Positions 19,076 through 27,138 of a stretch of 43,721 nucleotides of DNA are shown here, one piece after another (within the stretch, counting starts at the first letter, position 1; each line of letters opens with the position of its first letter). Source of the DNA: Acetobacteraceae bacterium (lineage in GTDB: Bacteria > Pseudomonadota > Alphaproteobacteria > Acetobacterales > Acetobacteraceae); assembly GCA_025354865.1 (NCBI GenBank), contig JANXMB010000050.1, positions 1 to 43,721 on the forward strand, read 5' to 3'. The notes under the pieces are model-generated. The model was not told the origin of the DNA. It worked only from the letters and a program-made list of their open reading frames with translations, and ran no database searches. A program made the position numbers and the translations under genes.

Positions 19076-19772
19076 CTTCCTGCCGCACCACGTCGGCCGG
19101 GTCGCCATCGGCGATCTTCCGGCCGGCCACCAGCACGACAAGGCGTTGGGAGAAATGCATCACGGCCCGCATGATATGCTCGATCATCACGATGGTGACG
19201 CCCTGTTGTTCGTTCAGCCGCATGAGCAGCGCCAGGATGTCGTCCACCTCCTGGTGCGAAAGCCCGGCCATCGCCTCATCCGCGATCAGCAGGCTGGGTT
19301 CGGCTGCCATCGCGCGCGCCAGTTCCAGCTTGCGCATTTCGATCTGGGTGAGGTCGGTGGGCAGATGATGGGCCTTGTCGGCGAGGCCCACGAGATCGAG
19401 CAAATCCACGCAGCTTTTGTCGATATCGGCCACCGGACCACGGGTCTGCACCACATACAGCAGCGGAATGCGCAGGTTTTCCGCCAGGGTCAGGGTGCCG
19501 AAGGGGCGCGGAAGCTGGAAGCTGCGGGCCATGCCGAGGCGCGTGCGCTCATGCGCTTTCAACCCGTCCAGCAGTTTGCCATCGAAGCGCACGCTGCCGG
19601 TATCGTTGCGCAAGGTGCCGCAGAGGCAGTTCACCAGGGTGCTTTTGCCCGACCCGTTGGGGCCGATCAGGCCCAGGCGTTCGCCCTTGCCGACTTCGAG
19701 TTCCACATCGGCGAGGGCGACGAAGCCGCCGAAGCGCTTGCCCAGGCCGGATACGCGCAGCAGGGGTTCCAT
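19047..19772 (-). CDS. livG: Branched-chain amino acid-type ABC transporter, ATPase LivG
   Basis: Second ATP-binding subunit, 241 residues. Walker A is GPNGSGKST and Walker B is LLIADEAMAGLS. The segment where a canonical LSGGQ/LSYGQ signature should be reads LTQIEMRKLELARAMA, so the signature is non-canonical. Variants of this kind occur in some relatives of LivG. The ATG at 19772 shares one base with the livM stop (TAATG) and has a GGGGGA ribosome binding site. Confidence 0.93.
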   Translation of the reverse strand: MEPLLRVSGLGKRFGGFVALADVELEVGKGERLGLIGPNGSGKSTLVNCLCGTLRNDTGSVRFDGKLLDGLKAHERTRLGMARSFQLPRPFGTLTLAENLRIPLLYVVQTRGPVADIDKSCVDLLDLVGLADKAHHLPTDLTQIEMRKLELARAMAAEPSLLIADEAMAGLSHQEVDDILALLMRLNEQQGVTIVMIEHIMRAVMHFSQRLVVLVAGRKIADGDPADVVRQEDVVAAYLGS

Positions 19773-20713
19773 TATTTCCCCCTTTTGGGTGCGAACCACC
19801 CGATGATGCCCTTGGGCGCGGCGACCACGAACACCACCAGCAGCACGCCGACGATCAGCAGCGACAAGGCGGAGGAAATCGTCACCGTCGCCACCTGTTG
19901 CAACGTGCCCAGCAGCACCGCCCCGATCACCGGCCCCAGCCAACTGGACGTGCCGCCGATCAGCGGCATGGCGATGGTGTTGACGGCGTAACTCAGGCTG
20001 AAACCCGACGCGGGGTCGAGGTAGGTGACGTAATAGGGCAGCGGCGCCCCGGCCATCCCCATGAAGCCGCCGGACAGCGCCGTCGCTAGCAGTTTCAGTT
20101 TCAGGGTGGGCACGCCCGAGGCCTCGGCCGCAAGCTCGTCGTCCCGGATCGTCGCGAAACCGTACCCCAGCCGCGATTTCTCGATGGCGCGGGCAACGGC
20201 GACGGCGATCACGCTGAGCGCCAGCATTAGCAGGAACAAATATTCGATGTAGTCGATGCCGAACCAGTCGGTGGTGTCGGGCCGCACCACATAGGCGCCG
20301 CGCGACCCGCCGACGAAGCTCCAGTTGGTAATCAGGGTCTGCATGACGACCGACATCGCGAGGGTGGCGATGCCGAAGAAGGTGCCGCGCAGGCGCAGGG
20401 TCAGGTAGCCGGTGCCCAGGCCCAGCAGCGCGGCGAGGGCGCCGCCGACCACGATCATGGCGGGGAGCGGCAGGCCCGGCATGGTTTTGTGCAGCACCAC
20501 GGTGGAATAGGCGCCGACGGCGAAGAACGCGGCGGTGCCGAAGTTCACGTAGCCGGTGTAGCCGCCCAGGATGTTCCAGCCGGTGGACAGCACGATGTAT
20601 TGCAACACCACGTAGCCGGCGAAGAACACATAGGCGTTATCGACCAGCCGAGCGGCGCCGAAGGTCAGGGCGGCGGCGACGCAGAGCCATAGGACAAAGA
20701 GCGGGTTCTTCAC
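19772..20713 (-). CDS. livM: Branched-chain amino acid-type ABC transporter, permease LivM
   Basis: Membrane permease of 313 residues with about nine to ten hydrophobic segments. Typical LivM features are GWNILGGYTGYVNFGTAAFFAVGAY near residue 50 and LPLIGG-like ends (IAMPLIGGTSSWLGPVIGA). The start is the GTG at 20713 (KNPLFVLWLCVAAALTFGA), one base after the livH stop. The frame extends upstream but without membrane character. Confidence 0.93.
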   Translation of the reverse strand: MKNPLFVLWLCVAAALTFGAARLVDNAYVFFAGYVVLQYIVLSTGWNILGGYTGYVNFGTAAFFAVGAYSTVVLHKTMPGLPLPAMIVVGGALAALLGLGTGYLTLRLRGTFFGIATLAMSVVMQTLITNWSFVGGSRGAYVVRPDTTDWFGIDYIEYLFLLMLALSVIAVAVARAIEKSRLGYGFATIRDDELAAEASGVPTLKLKLLATALSGGFMGMAGAPLPYYVTYLDPASGFSLSYAVNTIAMPLIGGTSSWLGPVIGAVLLGTLQQVATVTISSALSLLIVGVLLVVFVVAAPKGIIGWFAPKRGK

Positions 20714-20714
20714 G

Positions 20715-21593
20715 CTACGCCCGCCCGAACAGGCCGCTGGGCCGGAATGCCAGCGTCGCCAACAGGAAGCCGAAGGAGACCGCTGGCGACCACGACGGGC
20801 CGAAGAAGGTGGATGTGATGCTCTCCACGATGCCCAGCGCCATCGCCGCGACGAACGATCCGGCGAAGCTGCCAAGCCCGCCCATGACGCAGATGGCGAA
20901 GATACGGCCGATGTAATCGCGGCCGATCGAAGGCTCGACGGGTTGGATGACGATCAGGATGGCCCCGCCGATGGACGCGGTGGCGATCGACAGGCCGAAG
21001 GCGATGCGCTTGATTTTGCTGGGATCGGCCGCCATCAACCGCAGCGCCAACGCATCCTGCGCCACCGCCTGGATCGCTCGGCCGGTGAACGTTCGGCTCA
21101 TGTAAAGATGCAGCCCGCCCATCATGGCGACCGAGATCAGGAAGGGCACCAACAGGCGCAGCGGCAGGCCGATCGGGCCGAGATGCACGCTCATGCCGAT
21201 ATAGGGGGCTTCGACCAGGCGGTAATCGACGCCGAAGGTCAGCACCAGCGCGACTTCGGTGATGAACAGGATGCCGAAGAAGAACGCGAGTCCGCGCAGC
21301 CCGTTATCGCCGCGTCGTTCGAAGGAGACGTCGTACACGTGGTAGATTGCCATGCCCAGGAAGTAGAACCCGGGCATTGCCAGCAGGCTGGCCAGGATCG
21401 GGTCCATGCCGAACCGGCTGTTGCAGATATAGGCGATATAGGACCCGAGGACGATGAACGCGGGATGAGCGATATTGACGATATCGAGCATGCCGAAGGA
21501 GATCGACACCCCGACCGTCACGGCGGCATAGAATCCCCCTAGCAGGAGGCCGGAGACAAGGGCGTTGCCCAGAAGTTCGAAGGGGATATCCAT
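20715..21593 (-). CDS. livH: Branched-chain amino acid-type ABC transporter, permease LivH
   Basis: Membrane permease of 292 residues and first gene of the cluster. The N-terminus FELLGNALVSGLLLGGFYAA and the motif GMLDIVNIAHPAFIVLGSYI are characteristic. The C-terminus has GGLGSFAGSFVAAMALGIVES. No livK-like periplasmic binding protein is found on either side, so the solute receptor must be encoded elsewhere and the substrate is open (amino acid, amide or urea derivative). It is divergent from the Hint-domain gene across 203 bases. Confidence 0.93.
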   Translation of the reverse strand: MDIPFELLGNALVSGLLLGGFYAAVTVGVSISFGMLDIVNIAHPAFIVLGSYIAYICNSRFGMDPILASLLAMPGFYFLGMAIYHVYDVSFERRGDNGLRGLAFFFGILFITEVALVLTFGVDYRLVEAPYIGMSVHLGPIGLPLRLLVPFLISVAMMGGLHLYMSRTFTGRAIQAVAQDALALRLMAADPSKIKRIAFGLSIATASIGGAILIVIQPVEPSIGRDYIGRIFAICVMGGLGSFAGSFVAAMALGIVESITSTFFGPSWSPAVSFGFLLATLAFRPSGLFGRA

Positions 21594-21738
21594 GATTCGC
21601 TTGACGTTTCCGAATCCGACTTTGGCCGAACCGCTTGGGTTTGCCTAGAGTGTATCGGTCCGCCCGTCGCAAAGGCCGACCCGAGAACTTCATCGGACAC
21701 AAGGCTTGCGGACATCGCTTGCTTCGCGCAACAAAAGC

Positions 21739-21762
21739 GACCAACCGACCAACCGACCAACC
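21739..21762. repeat. Three tandem copies of GACCAACC
   Basis: Exact 8-base direct repeats upstream of the Hint/metzincin gene, 35 bases before its ATG. The unit is not a multiple of three, so copy-number change would shift any upstream reading frame or alter leader spacing. Confidence 0.85.
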
Positions 21763-21796
21763 GAGCGGGCGCGCGGGCGCGTGGGGAACAATCTTC

Positions 21797-24700
21797 ATGA
21801 CCACCTATACCTGGAAAACCGGCACGACCGGCGATTGGACCACCGCCGCCGATTGGGTGGGCGGGGTCGTCCCGGATAACGCGGGTACGGTGGTATTCCC
21901 CTCCGGCGGGGCAACCAGCCTCGTCGCCCGCATCGCCGCCGGGGAGAACGAAACCGTCGCCGCGATGGTGTTCGGCGGATTTTCCGGCGCCAACCCGACG
22001 CTCGACATTGCCGGGACGCTGCAATTCGCCGGCGCCGGAGCGACGATCACGTACGCGCAAGGCCGCATCCAAATCGAGAGCACCGGCCTGTTCGAGGGCG
22101 TGGCAACCGGCGGGTTCTTCAACGGAATCGCGGTCGCCTTCGTCAACGCCGGCACCGTGCGGGCGAATGGCGGGGCCGGGACCTCGTTGCAGATCCTGGC
22201 GCAGTTCACCAACACCGGCACGGTGCTGGCAGATAACGGCATCGTCGGCCTGGGCGGGGTCGGGATCGGCAATCTGTCCGCCGGCACGCTGACCGGCGGC
22301 ACCTGGATCGCCCAGGGTCCCACCGCCGGGACCTTCAACCAGATCGAACTCGGCGGCAATTTCACCGCGCTGCTGACCACCGATGCGGCCGATATCGTGC
22401 TGGACGGCGCGGCGTCGGAGATCCAAGGCTACAACGGCGGTTTCCAGTCGATCGAGACCCAACTGCACGCCATCGCCGCGATCGGCACGCTGCAATTGCT
22501 GAACGCGCGGGGCTACGCGACCGGCAACGCGATCCAGGATGCCGGATTGCTGGACCTGCGCGGCGGCACCCTCGCGACCGGGGGCCTGACGATCGCGGCC
22601 GGCGGCATTTTGTCGGGGTTCGGCGTCGTGACCGGCGGGGTCGCCGACCTCGGCACTGTCGCTGCAACCGGTGGCGTGCTGAACCTGAACGGCGCCGTCG
22701 CCGGGTCGGGCGTGCTGTCGGTGGCCGGTGGCAGCGCATTGGTGCTGGCGGGCGGCACCCCGGCCTCGGTCGCGAATAACGGCACGATCTACGATACCGC
22801 CGGGCTGCTGAATATCGGCACGCTCTCGGGCACCGGCCAACTGGTGGTGCAGAACGGCGGCACGATCGAACTCGGCGGTGCGGCGTCCCAGGGGATCGTA
22901 TTCTCCGGCAGCAATGCCGTCGTGCGGTTGGACGCACCCGGCGTCTATGCTGGCACGATCGCCGGGTTCGGCCTGGGCGACGCGCTGGTGTTGAGCAGCC
23001 TGACCGCGACGGCGGCCAGCATCGTCAACGGCAATACATTGGCCATCCTGAACGGCGGGGCCACGGTCGATACGGTGGTGCTGGCAGGCAATTATGCCGG
23101 CGCCAGCTTCGCCGTTTCCCAATCCGGCTCCCTCGCAACCATCCGCAACACCGCCGGCGCCCCCGCTCGGCAGGACTTCCAATTCACCATCGCGGTGAAC
23201 GACACCGCCTCCATCACCGCCGCGCAGGAAGCCCAGATCGTCAACGACCTGTCCGCCGCCGCGCTGGACTGGGCGCAATACGTCACCGGCTACGCGCCGT
23301 TGCGCATTCAGTTGAATATCGCCGACAATCTTTCGCCGGGGGTGGAGTTGGCGAACGGCGGCTTCACCACCTCCGTCGCCACCGGGCAGATTGTCAACGG
23401 CGCGACGATCCTGATCCCCTCCAGCCTCTATGCTTTGACCACCGGCAGCTATATTGCCGGTTCGACATCCGATATTGTCATTAACTTGCCGCTTTCCACG
23501 AACGAGCTGAACAACAGCGGCGGGCTTTACGTCAATCCAACGCCTTTCGCCGGCAACGGCACCGTGCCGGCCTCGGAATACGACCTGCTGACGGTGTTCC
23601 GGCACGAAATCGCCCACGGGTTCGGGTTTTCCGGCTTCACCGATACCACGAACGGCAGTCTGGGGTCGGCGGCGACCCTGTTCGATACCTATATCCAACA
23701 GACCATCGTATCCGGCACCATAACCGCCGCCAACTTCATCGGCCCCGCCGCCGAGGCAGCTTACGGCGCGCTGCTGGGCACCGGCATTCCGACCCCGGTG
23801 CCGCTGACGCTGCTGAACAACGGGGAGAACTTCTTCCACTTCGCCAACAGCGTATCCGATCCGCTGGCGAGCGACCTCATGAGCGGGGTGGGGCTGACGG
23901 CAGGCAGTTTTCGGGCCATTTCCGCCGTCGATCTGGCGATATTGCAGGATGTCGGCCTGCCGGTGAGCGCACCGGTCGTGTGTTTCGCCCGCGGCACCCT
24001 GATCGGCACCCCGCTGGGAGACGTGCCGGTCGAGCGCCTCGCCATCGGCCAACTCGTCAAAACCTGGAGCGGCAAGGCTCGGCCCATCGTCTGGATCGGC
24101 ACCGGCACCGTGCTGGCGACGCGCGGCCGGCGCAGCGCGGCGACCCCGGTGATCGTTCGCAAGGGCGCATTGGCCGACAACATGCCGCATGCCGACCTGA
24201 AAGTGACCAAGGCGCACGCCTTCCTGATCGACGATGTGCTGATCCCCGCCGAATTCCTGGTCAATCACCGCACCATCGCCTGGGACGACCGAGCGCAGGA
24301 GGTCGAGCTTTATCATGTCGAGTTGCAGTCGCACGATGTATTGGTCGCCAACGGCGCCCCGGCCGAGAGCTACCGCGACGACGGCAACCGCTGGCTGTTC
24401 CACAACGCCAATAGCGGCTGGGACCTGCCGCCGCAGCCGCCCTGCGCGCCCGTGCTGACCGGCGGGCCGGTGGTGGACGCCGTGTGGCAGCGCCTATTGC
24501 AGCGTGCCGAGCGGCGGCCGGGACGCCCGCTGACGCAGGACCATGGGCTGCATCTGCAGGCCGACGGTCAGCGCCTTGCGCCGATATCCAGCCATGGGGG
24601 GGTGCATGTGTTCCGGCTGGCCTCGGTCCCGCAGCGGTTGCGGCTGCTGTCGCGGGCGGCGGCGCCGCAGGAGTTGGGGCTGGCGCGCGATCCCCGCGTG

Positions 24701-24943
24701 TTGGGGGTGGCGCTGCATCGGATCGTGGCCCGCCGCGGCACCCGGTTCCGCATTCTCGATGCCGCCGATCCGCTGCTGTCCGACGGGTTTCATCCGTTCG
24801 AGGCTGACGGGCGCATCCGTTGGACCGACGGGGAGGCGACGATCCCTCCGGCGCTGTTCGCTGGGCTTGGCAATGGGTTGGAGGTCGTTGTTCATGTTGC
24901 GCATGCGGCCTGGTACCCGGACGATCGCGCGGCGGTGGCTTAG
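21797..24943 (+). CDS. Large beta-repeat protein with metzincin-like protease and Hint domains
   Basis: Probably a secreted or surface protein of 1048 residues. Residues ~1-520 are Gly/Ala/Thr-rich beta-helix-like repeats, starting like an autotransporter passenger (WKTGTTGDWTTAADWVGG). Residues ~520-725 contain a zinc-protease motif: H603-E604-I-A-H607-G-F-G. A DLMSG Met-turn candidate is at M695, and the ending AVDLAILQDVGL is typical of metzincin-like domains. The third ligand position of a classic HExxHxxGxxH is glycine, so the site is atypical. Residues ~729-872 form a Hint domain, opening with C729 in VCFARGTLIGTP and ending with VANGAPAESYRDDG then RWLFHN. The last ~175 residues are unassigned. 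There is no N-terminal signal peptide and no RTX nonapeptides, so the export route is unclear. The start is the ATG at 21797. Confidence 0.85.
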   Translation: MTTYTWKTGTTGDWTTAADWVGGVVPDNAGTVVFPSGGATSLVARIAAGENETVAAMVFGGFSGANPTLDIAGTLQFAGAGATITYAQGRIQIESTGLFEGVATGGFFNGIAVAFVNAGTVRANGGAGTSLQILAQFTNTGTVLADNGIVGLGGVGIGNLSAGTLTGGTWIAQGPTAGTFNQIELGGNFTALLTTDAADIVLDGAASEIQGYNGGFQSIETQLHAIAAIGTLQLLNARGYATGNAIQDAGLLDLRGGTLATGGLTIAAGGILSGFGVVTGGVADLGTVAATGGVLNLNGAVAGSGVLSVAGGSALVLAGGTPASVANNGTIYDTAGLLNIGTLSGTGQLVVQNGGTIELGGAASQGIVFSGSNAVVRLDAPGVYAGTIAGFGLGDALVLSSLTATAASIVNGNTLAILNGGATVDTVVLAGNYAGASFAVSQSGSLATIRNTAGAPARQDFQFTIAVNDTASITAAQEAQIVNDLSAAALDWAQYVTGYAPLRIQLNIADNLSPGVELANGGFTTSVATGQIVNGATILIPSSLYALTTGSYIAGSTSDIVINLPLSTNELNNSGGLYVNPTPFAGNGTVPASEYDLLTVFRHEIAHGFGFSGFTDTTNGSLGSAATLFDTYIQQTIVSGTITAANFIGPAAEAAYGALLGTGIPTPVPLTLLNNGENFFHFANSVSDPLASDLMSGVGLTAGSFRAISAVDLAILQDVGLPVSAPVVCFARGTLIGTPLGDVPVERLAIGQLVKTWSGKARPIVWIGTGTVLATRGRRSAATPVIVRKGALADNMPHADLKVTKAHAFLIDDVLIPAEFLVNHRTIAWDDRAQEVELYHVELQSHDVLVANGAPAESYRDDGNRWLFHNANSGWDLPPQPPCAPVLTGGPVVDAVWQRLLQRAERRPGRPLTQDHGLHLQADGQRLAPISSHGGVHVFRLASVPQRLRLLSRAAAPQELGLARDPRVLGVALHRIVARRGTRFRILDAADPLLSDGFHPFEADGRIRWTDGEATIPPALFAGLGNGLEVVVHVAHAAWYPDDRAAVA

Positions 24944-24981
24944 CGGATTGGTGGTTGTTATTGGATTTTAGCGAAGGGGTT

Positions 24982-25014
24982 CTTCTTTTTTATAAAAAAG
25001 AAGCAAAAAATTTT
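24982..25014 (+). repeat. AT-rich palindromic element, copy 1
   Basis: A perfect 22-base palindrome (arms CTTCTTTTTT and AAAAAAGAAG around AT, 24982-25003) is followed by CAAAAAATTTT. The whole 33 bases occur again, inverted, at 33888-33920. It lies 39 bases after the Hint gene stop. Hairpin plus U-run on the plus strand fits a terminator for that gene. Confidence 0.85.
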
Positions 25015-25021
25015 TATCCTT

Positions 25022-25066
25022 GGCGGTTTTGGCGGCGGCGGTTTTGGCGGCGGCGGTTTTGGGTTG
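25022..25066 (+). repeat. 15-base tandem repeat, three units
   Basis: The unit GGCGGTTTTGGCGGC occurs at 25022 and 25037, with a diverged third unit at 25052. It would encode Ala/Val/Leu repeats in one frame, but no supported gene covers it. Confidence 0.8.
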
Positions 25067-25103
25067 GCCAGGATCTGACGGTTCTTTTCGTCAGCTCCTG
25101 GCC
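25066..25103. other. Long stem-loop (15-bp arms)
   Basis: GGCCAGGATCTGACG (25066-25080) pairs with CGTCAGCTCCTGGCC (25089-25103) with a single mismatch around the loop GTTCTTTT. No T-run follows. It could be part of a small RNA or a structured 3' end. Confidence 0.7.
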
Positions 25104-25562
25104 ACTGGAGCTGTCGACCTTGCTTGCCTTATGAACAGGGGATTGCGGGTTACTTGGCGTTGGCTGCAATGCTGGCATGTCCGGGCGGTCATGCTTCGAA
25201 ACCGGATTATCGTATTGAAACGCCTTGCAATCCTTGCAGTATGTGGGTATTTACGATTGGCGAATCCATAAATCGTCCTATAACGCTCCAGGTGATCGGA
25301 ATGTTGCTGGCAGTGACGAATCGGAAACGACGAGTCGCATACTACAAGTCGGATTCGCCTTGGACGTTCGACTCGGTGTCGGGCTTCTCCTCCTAACGTA
25401 AGGTTCTCTCGCCTGCTTCACGCTCAAGTCCCGCGCCACAATCGCCAAATGGAAGGTCTCAACCACCATTCCACGCGCGCCGGATTATTGCCCTCGTCTT
25501 CCGGCGCAGAGCCGGATTCTATGCAAACGGAATACCTCCACGCTACAATTAGGTGATACAGA

Positions 25563-26468
25563 GTGTCCGACAATAGCAAACCGCCGTCCGATGTCCTGCC
25601 GGGTAGAATGACACTGGCTTCCGAGACGGTGGCCACGGCAGACAATAACCCGATATCGGAAGTCGAAGCCCAGATGCGACGCGCATTGGGACTGTTCGGC
25701 GGTATGCGACAACGGACCGATAACGACCGCGGCGAACAACAAAACCGCCCCATGGATCGTTTCGGCTCGCAAGGCGGCAATCAAGGACTGCATCGCCGCC
25801 GATTCGTGCAGGACGGCGAAATCCCGGTCACCGTCGTACGACGCGATACCGTGGCCGATGCCGCCAACCCGCAATCCAGCCGACTGCAACGCGCCGAAGC
25901 CGCCCTCGCCACCGAAACCGCCGCGCGCGACAGGGCGGAACGCCAGCTGCACGACGTCCAGGCGCAGGTCGCCGCCTTGCAAACCAAGATCGGCCACGCC
26001 GAACTCGCCCGCGTCGAAGCCACCGATCTCGTGCGCCGGGAACGGGAGGCAAACGCCCAGTTCCGCGCCGCATCCGAAGGGGCCGAAGAACAGGTGCAGT
26101 CGATGCAAGAACAACGCGATGCGGCCGAACAGGCGAAACGCTATGCGCAGGCCGCACTCGCCGAAGAACGAACCATCCGCAAAACGGCGGAACGCGCGCT
26201 ACGGGAAATGACCGAACGCGCCGAGGAAGCCGAAACCGCGCTGCGGGCGCTCCAACGCGACGGCGCATCGGACAGCCGAGCGGTGGACAGCCGAGCGGTG
26301 CCGGTCCTACCGCAGGCCGTGGCTCGGTTCGGCGATGGCAAACCGCCCATCCGGCGCGGCCGCCCGCCCGGATCGAAAGCCGCCCCGAAAGCGACGTTGG
26401 TCGCCAGTGCCGACGCCGAACCGGTCAAGTGGTGGCTGATGCCGACCGGAAAAGCCAAGGCGCGGTAA
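25563..26468 (+). CDS. Coiled-coil protein with AT-hook-like motif
   Basis: Hypothetical protein of 301 residues, probably cytoplasmic. Residues ~100-235 are a long charged coiled coil (LQRAEAALATETAARDRAER and onward). Near the C-terminus PPIRRGRPPGSK contains the RGRP core of an AT-hook, followed by AEPVKWWLMPTGKAK. DNA binding is a reasonable inference, with the coiled coil for oligomerisation. The start is GTG at 25563 with AGGTGA seven bases upstream; the first ATG is much later. The final codons are followed within 40 bases by the REP-like array. I do not recognise a named family. Confidence 0.75.
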   Translation: MSDNSKPPSDVLPGRMTLASETVATADNNPISEVEAQMRRALGLFGGMRQRTDNDRGEQQNRPMDRFGSQGGNQGLHRRRFVQDGEIPVTVVRRDTVADAANPQSSRLQRAEAALATETAARDRAERQLHDVQAQVAALQTKIGHAELARVEATDLVRREREANAQFRAASEGAEEQVQSMQEQRDAAEQAKRYAQAALAEERTIRKTAERALREMTERAEEAETALRALQRDGASDSRAVDSRAVPVLPQAVARFGDGKPPIRRGRPPGSKAAPKATLVASADAEPVKWWLMPTGKAKAR

Positions 26469-26504
26469 CGCCCCCGAACCCCGCTCCAAGGCCCGCTGTT
26501 CCGT

Positions 26505-26658
26505 CGCGCGATTCAGACCTCCGGCGTGCCGCCTCCGGTCATCGCGCTCATCGTTGGATCGCGCGATTCAGACCTCCGGCGTGCCGCCTCCGGTCATCGC
26601 GCTCATCGTTGGATCGCGCGATTCAGACCTCCGGCGTGCCGCCTCCGGTCATCGCGCT
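26505..26658. repeat. REP-like array: three 44-base units at 55-base period
   Basis: Units start at 26505, 26560 and 26615 and are identical over 44 bases. The first two are each followed by the same 11 bases (CATCGTTGGAT). Each unit can fold through GCGCGAT/ATCGCGC and GACC/GGTC arms. It lies between the 3' ends of the coiled-coil gene (+) and holC (-). A further copy is at 16754-16797. Confidence 0.9.
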
Positions 26659-26681
26659 CAGGTACTTTTTCTCCGCCTCGC

Positions 26682-27128
26682 TCAGGCCTTTTTCGCCCAG
26701 CCCTGCGGCCCCTGCTGCCAATACGACAGCGTGTGCCCCGCCGCCTTGGCCGAGGCCCAGCGGCGCCGTGCGGCGGCGACCCGATCGTCCCGTGTGCCGT
26801 CGAACAGGTCGAACACCCGATCGAACGCGGTCAGCCGAGCGGATTCGGCGCCATCGACGAGGAACAGGAAGCGGGCGCCGTTGGGGGCTTCGTCGGCGGT
26901 GGTCAGCCAGATCGGTTGCAGATCGGGATCCCCGTCGGCTGCGGTGCCGTGCGGCAGCCACGCGGGCTCGGGCGCCTGCCACAACGCCTTGTCCAGCGCC
27001 TTCACCCCATCCTCGGTCCCGCAGACCACCAGCGCCCGCTGCCCGGCGGCAACGGTGCGGGCCAGCAGCCGGGGCAGGGCCTGCTCCAGCGCCGTGCGGG
27101 TCAGATGGTAGAAGCCGACGTCCGCCAT
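26682..27128 (-). CDS. holC: DNA polymerase III subunit chi
   Basis: Clamp-loader-associated subunit that links the replicase to SSB, 148 residues. The opening MADVGFYHLTRTALEQALPR and the segments ALVVCGTEDGVKALDKALW and RFDLFDG-like FDLFDGTRDDRVAAARRRW are typical of HolC. It follows pepA on the same strand with a 10-base gap. The pepA-holC pair is a common proteobacterial arrangement and supports the call. The start at 27128 gives MADVGFYH; the frame is open further upstream inside pepA. Its C-terminus abuts the repeat array. Confidence 0.92.
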   Translation of the reverse strand: MADVGFYHLTRTALEQALPRLLARTVAAGQRALVVCGTEDGVKALDKALWQAPEPAWLPHGTAADGDPDLQPIWLTTADEAPNGARFLFLVDGAESARLTAFDRVFDLFDGTRDDRVAAARRRWASAKAAGHTLSYWQQGPQGWAKKA

Positions 27129-27138
27129 GCCGGGGGCA

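Larger units (their letters stand above)
24944..25562. other. AT-richer intergenic region with repeats and no recognisable gene
   Basis: About 620 bases between the Hint gene and the coiled-coil gene, visibly lower in GC than its neighbours. It contains an AT-rich palindromic element, a 15-base tandem repeat and a long hairpin (listed separately). Small open frames exist at 25020-25271 (+), 25124-25396 (+, TTG start) and 25278-25469 (-). None has a good ribosome binding site or a recognisable product. It may be relic or acquired DNA. Confidence 0.6.

Noticed and set aside
21539-24403. Long minus-strand frame opposite the Hint-domain gene.
   Set aside because: It is rich in Gly/Asp/Gln/Arg without domains, while the plus strand shows metzincin and Hint motifs.
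25124-25396. 90-codon open frame with TTG start in the AT-richer island.
   Set aside because: There is no ribosome binding site and no similarity I recognise. It is kept only as a note in the regional entry.
26505-26658. Regular repeats as a CRISPR array.
   Set aside because: The 11-base intervals are identical to each other rather than unique spacers, and no cas genes are present.
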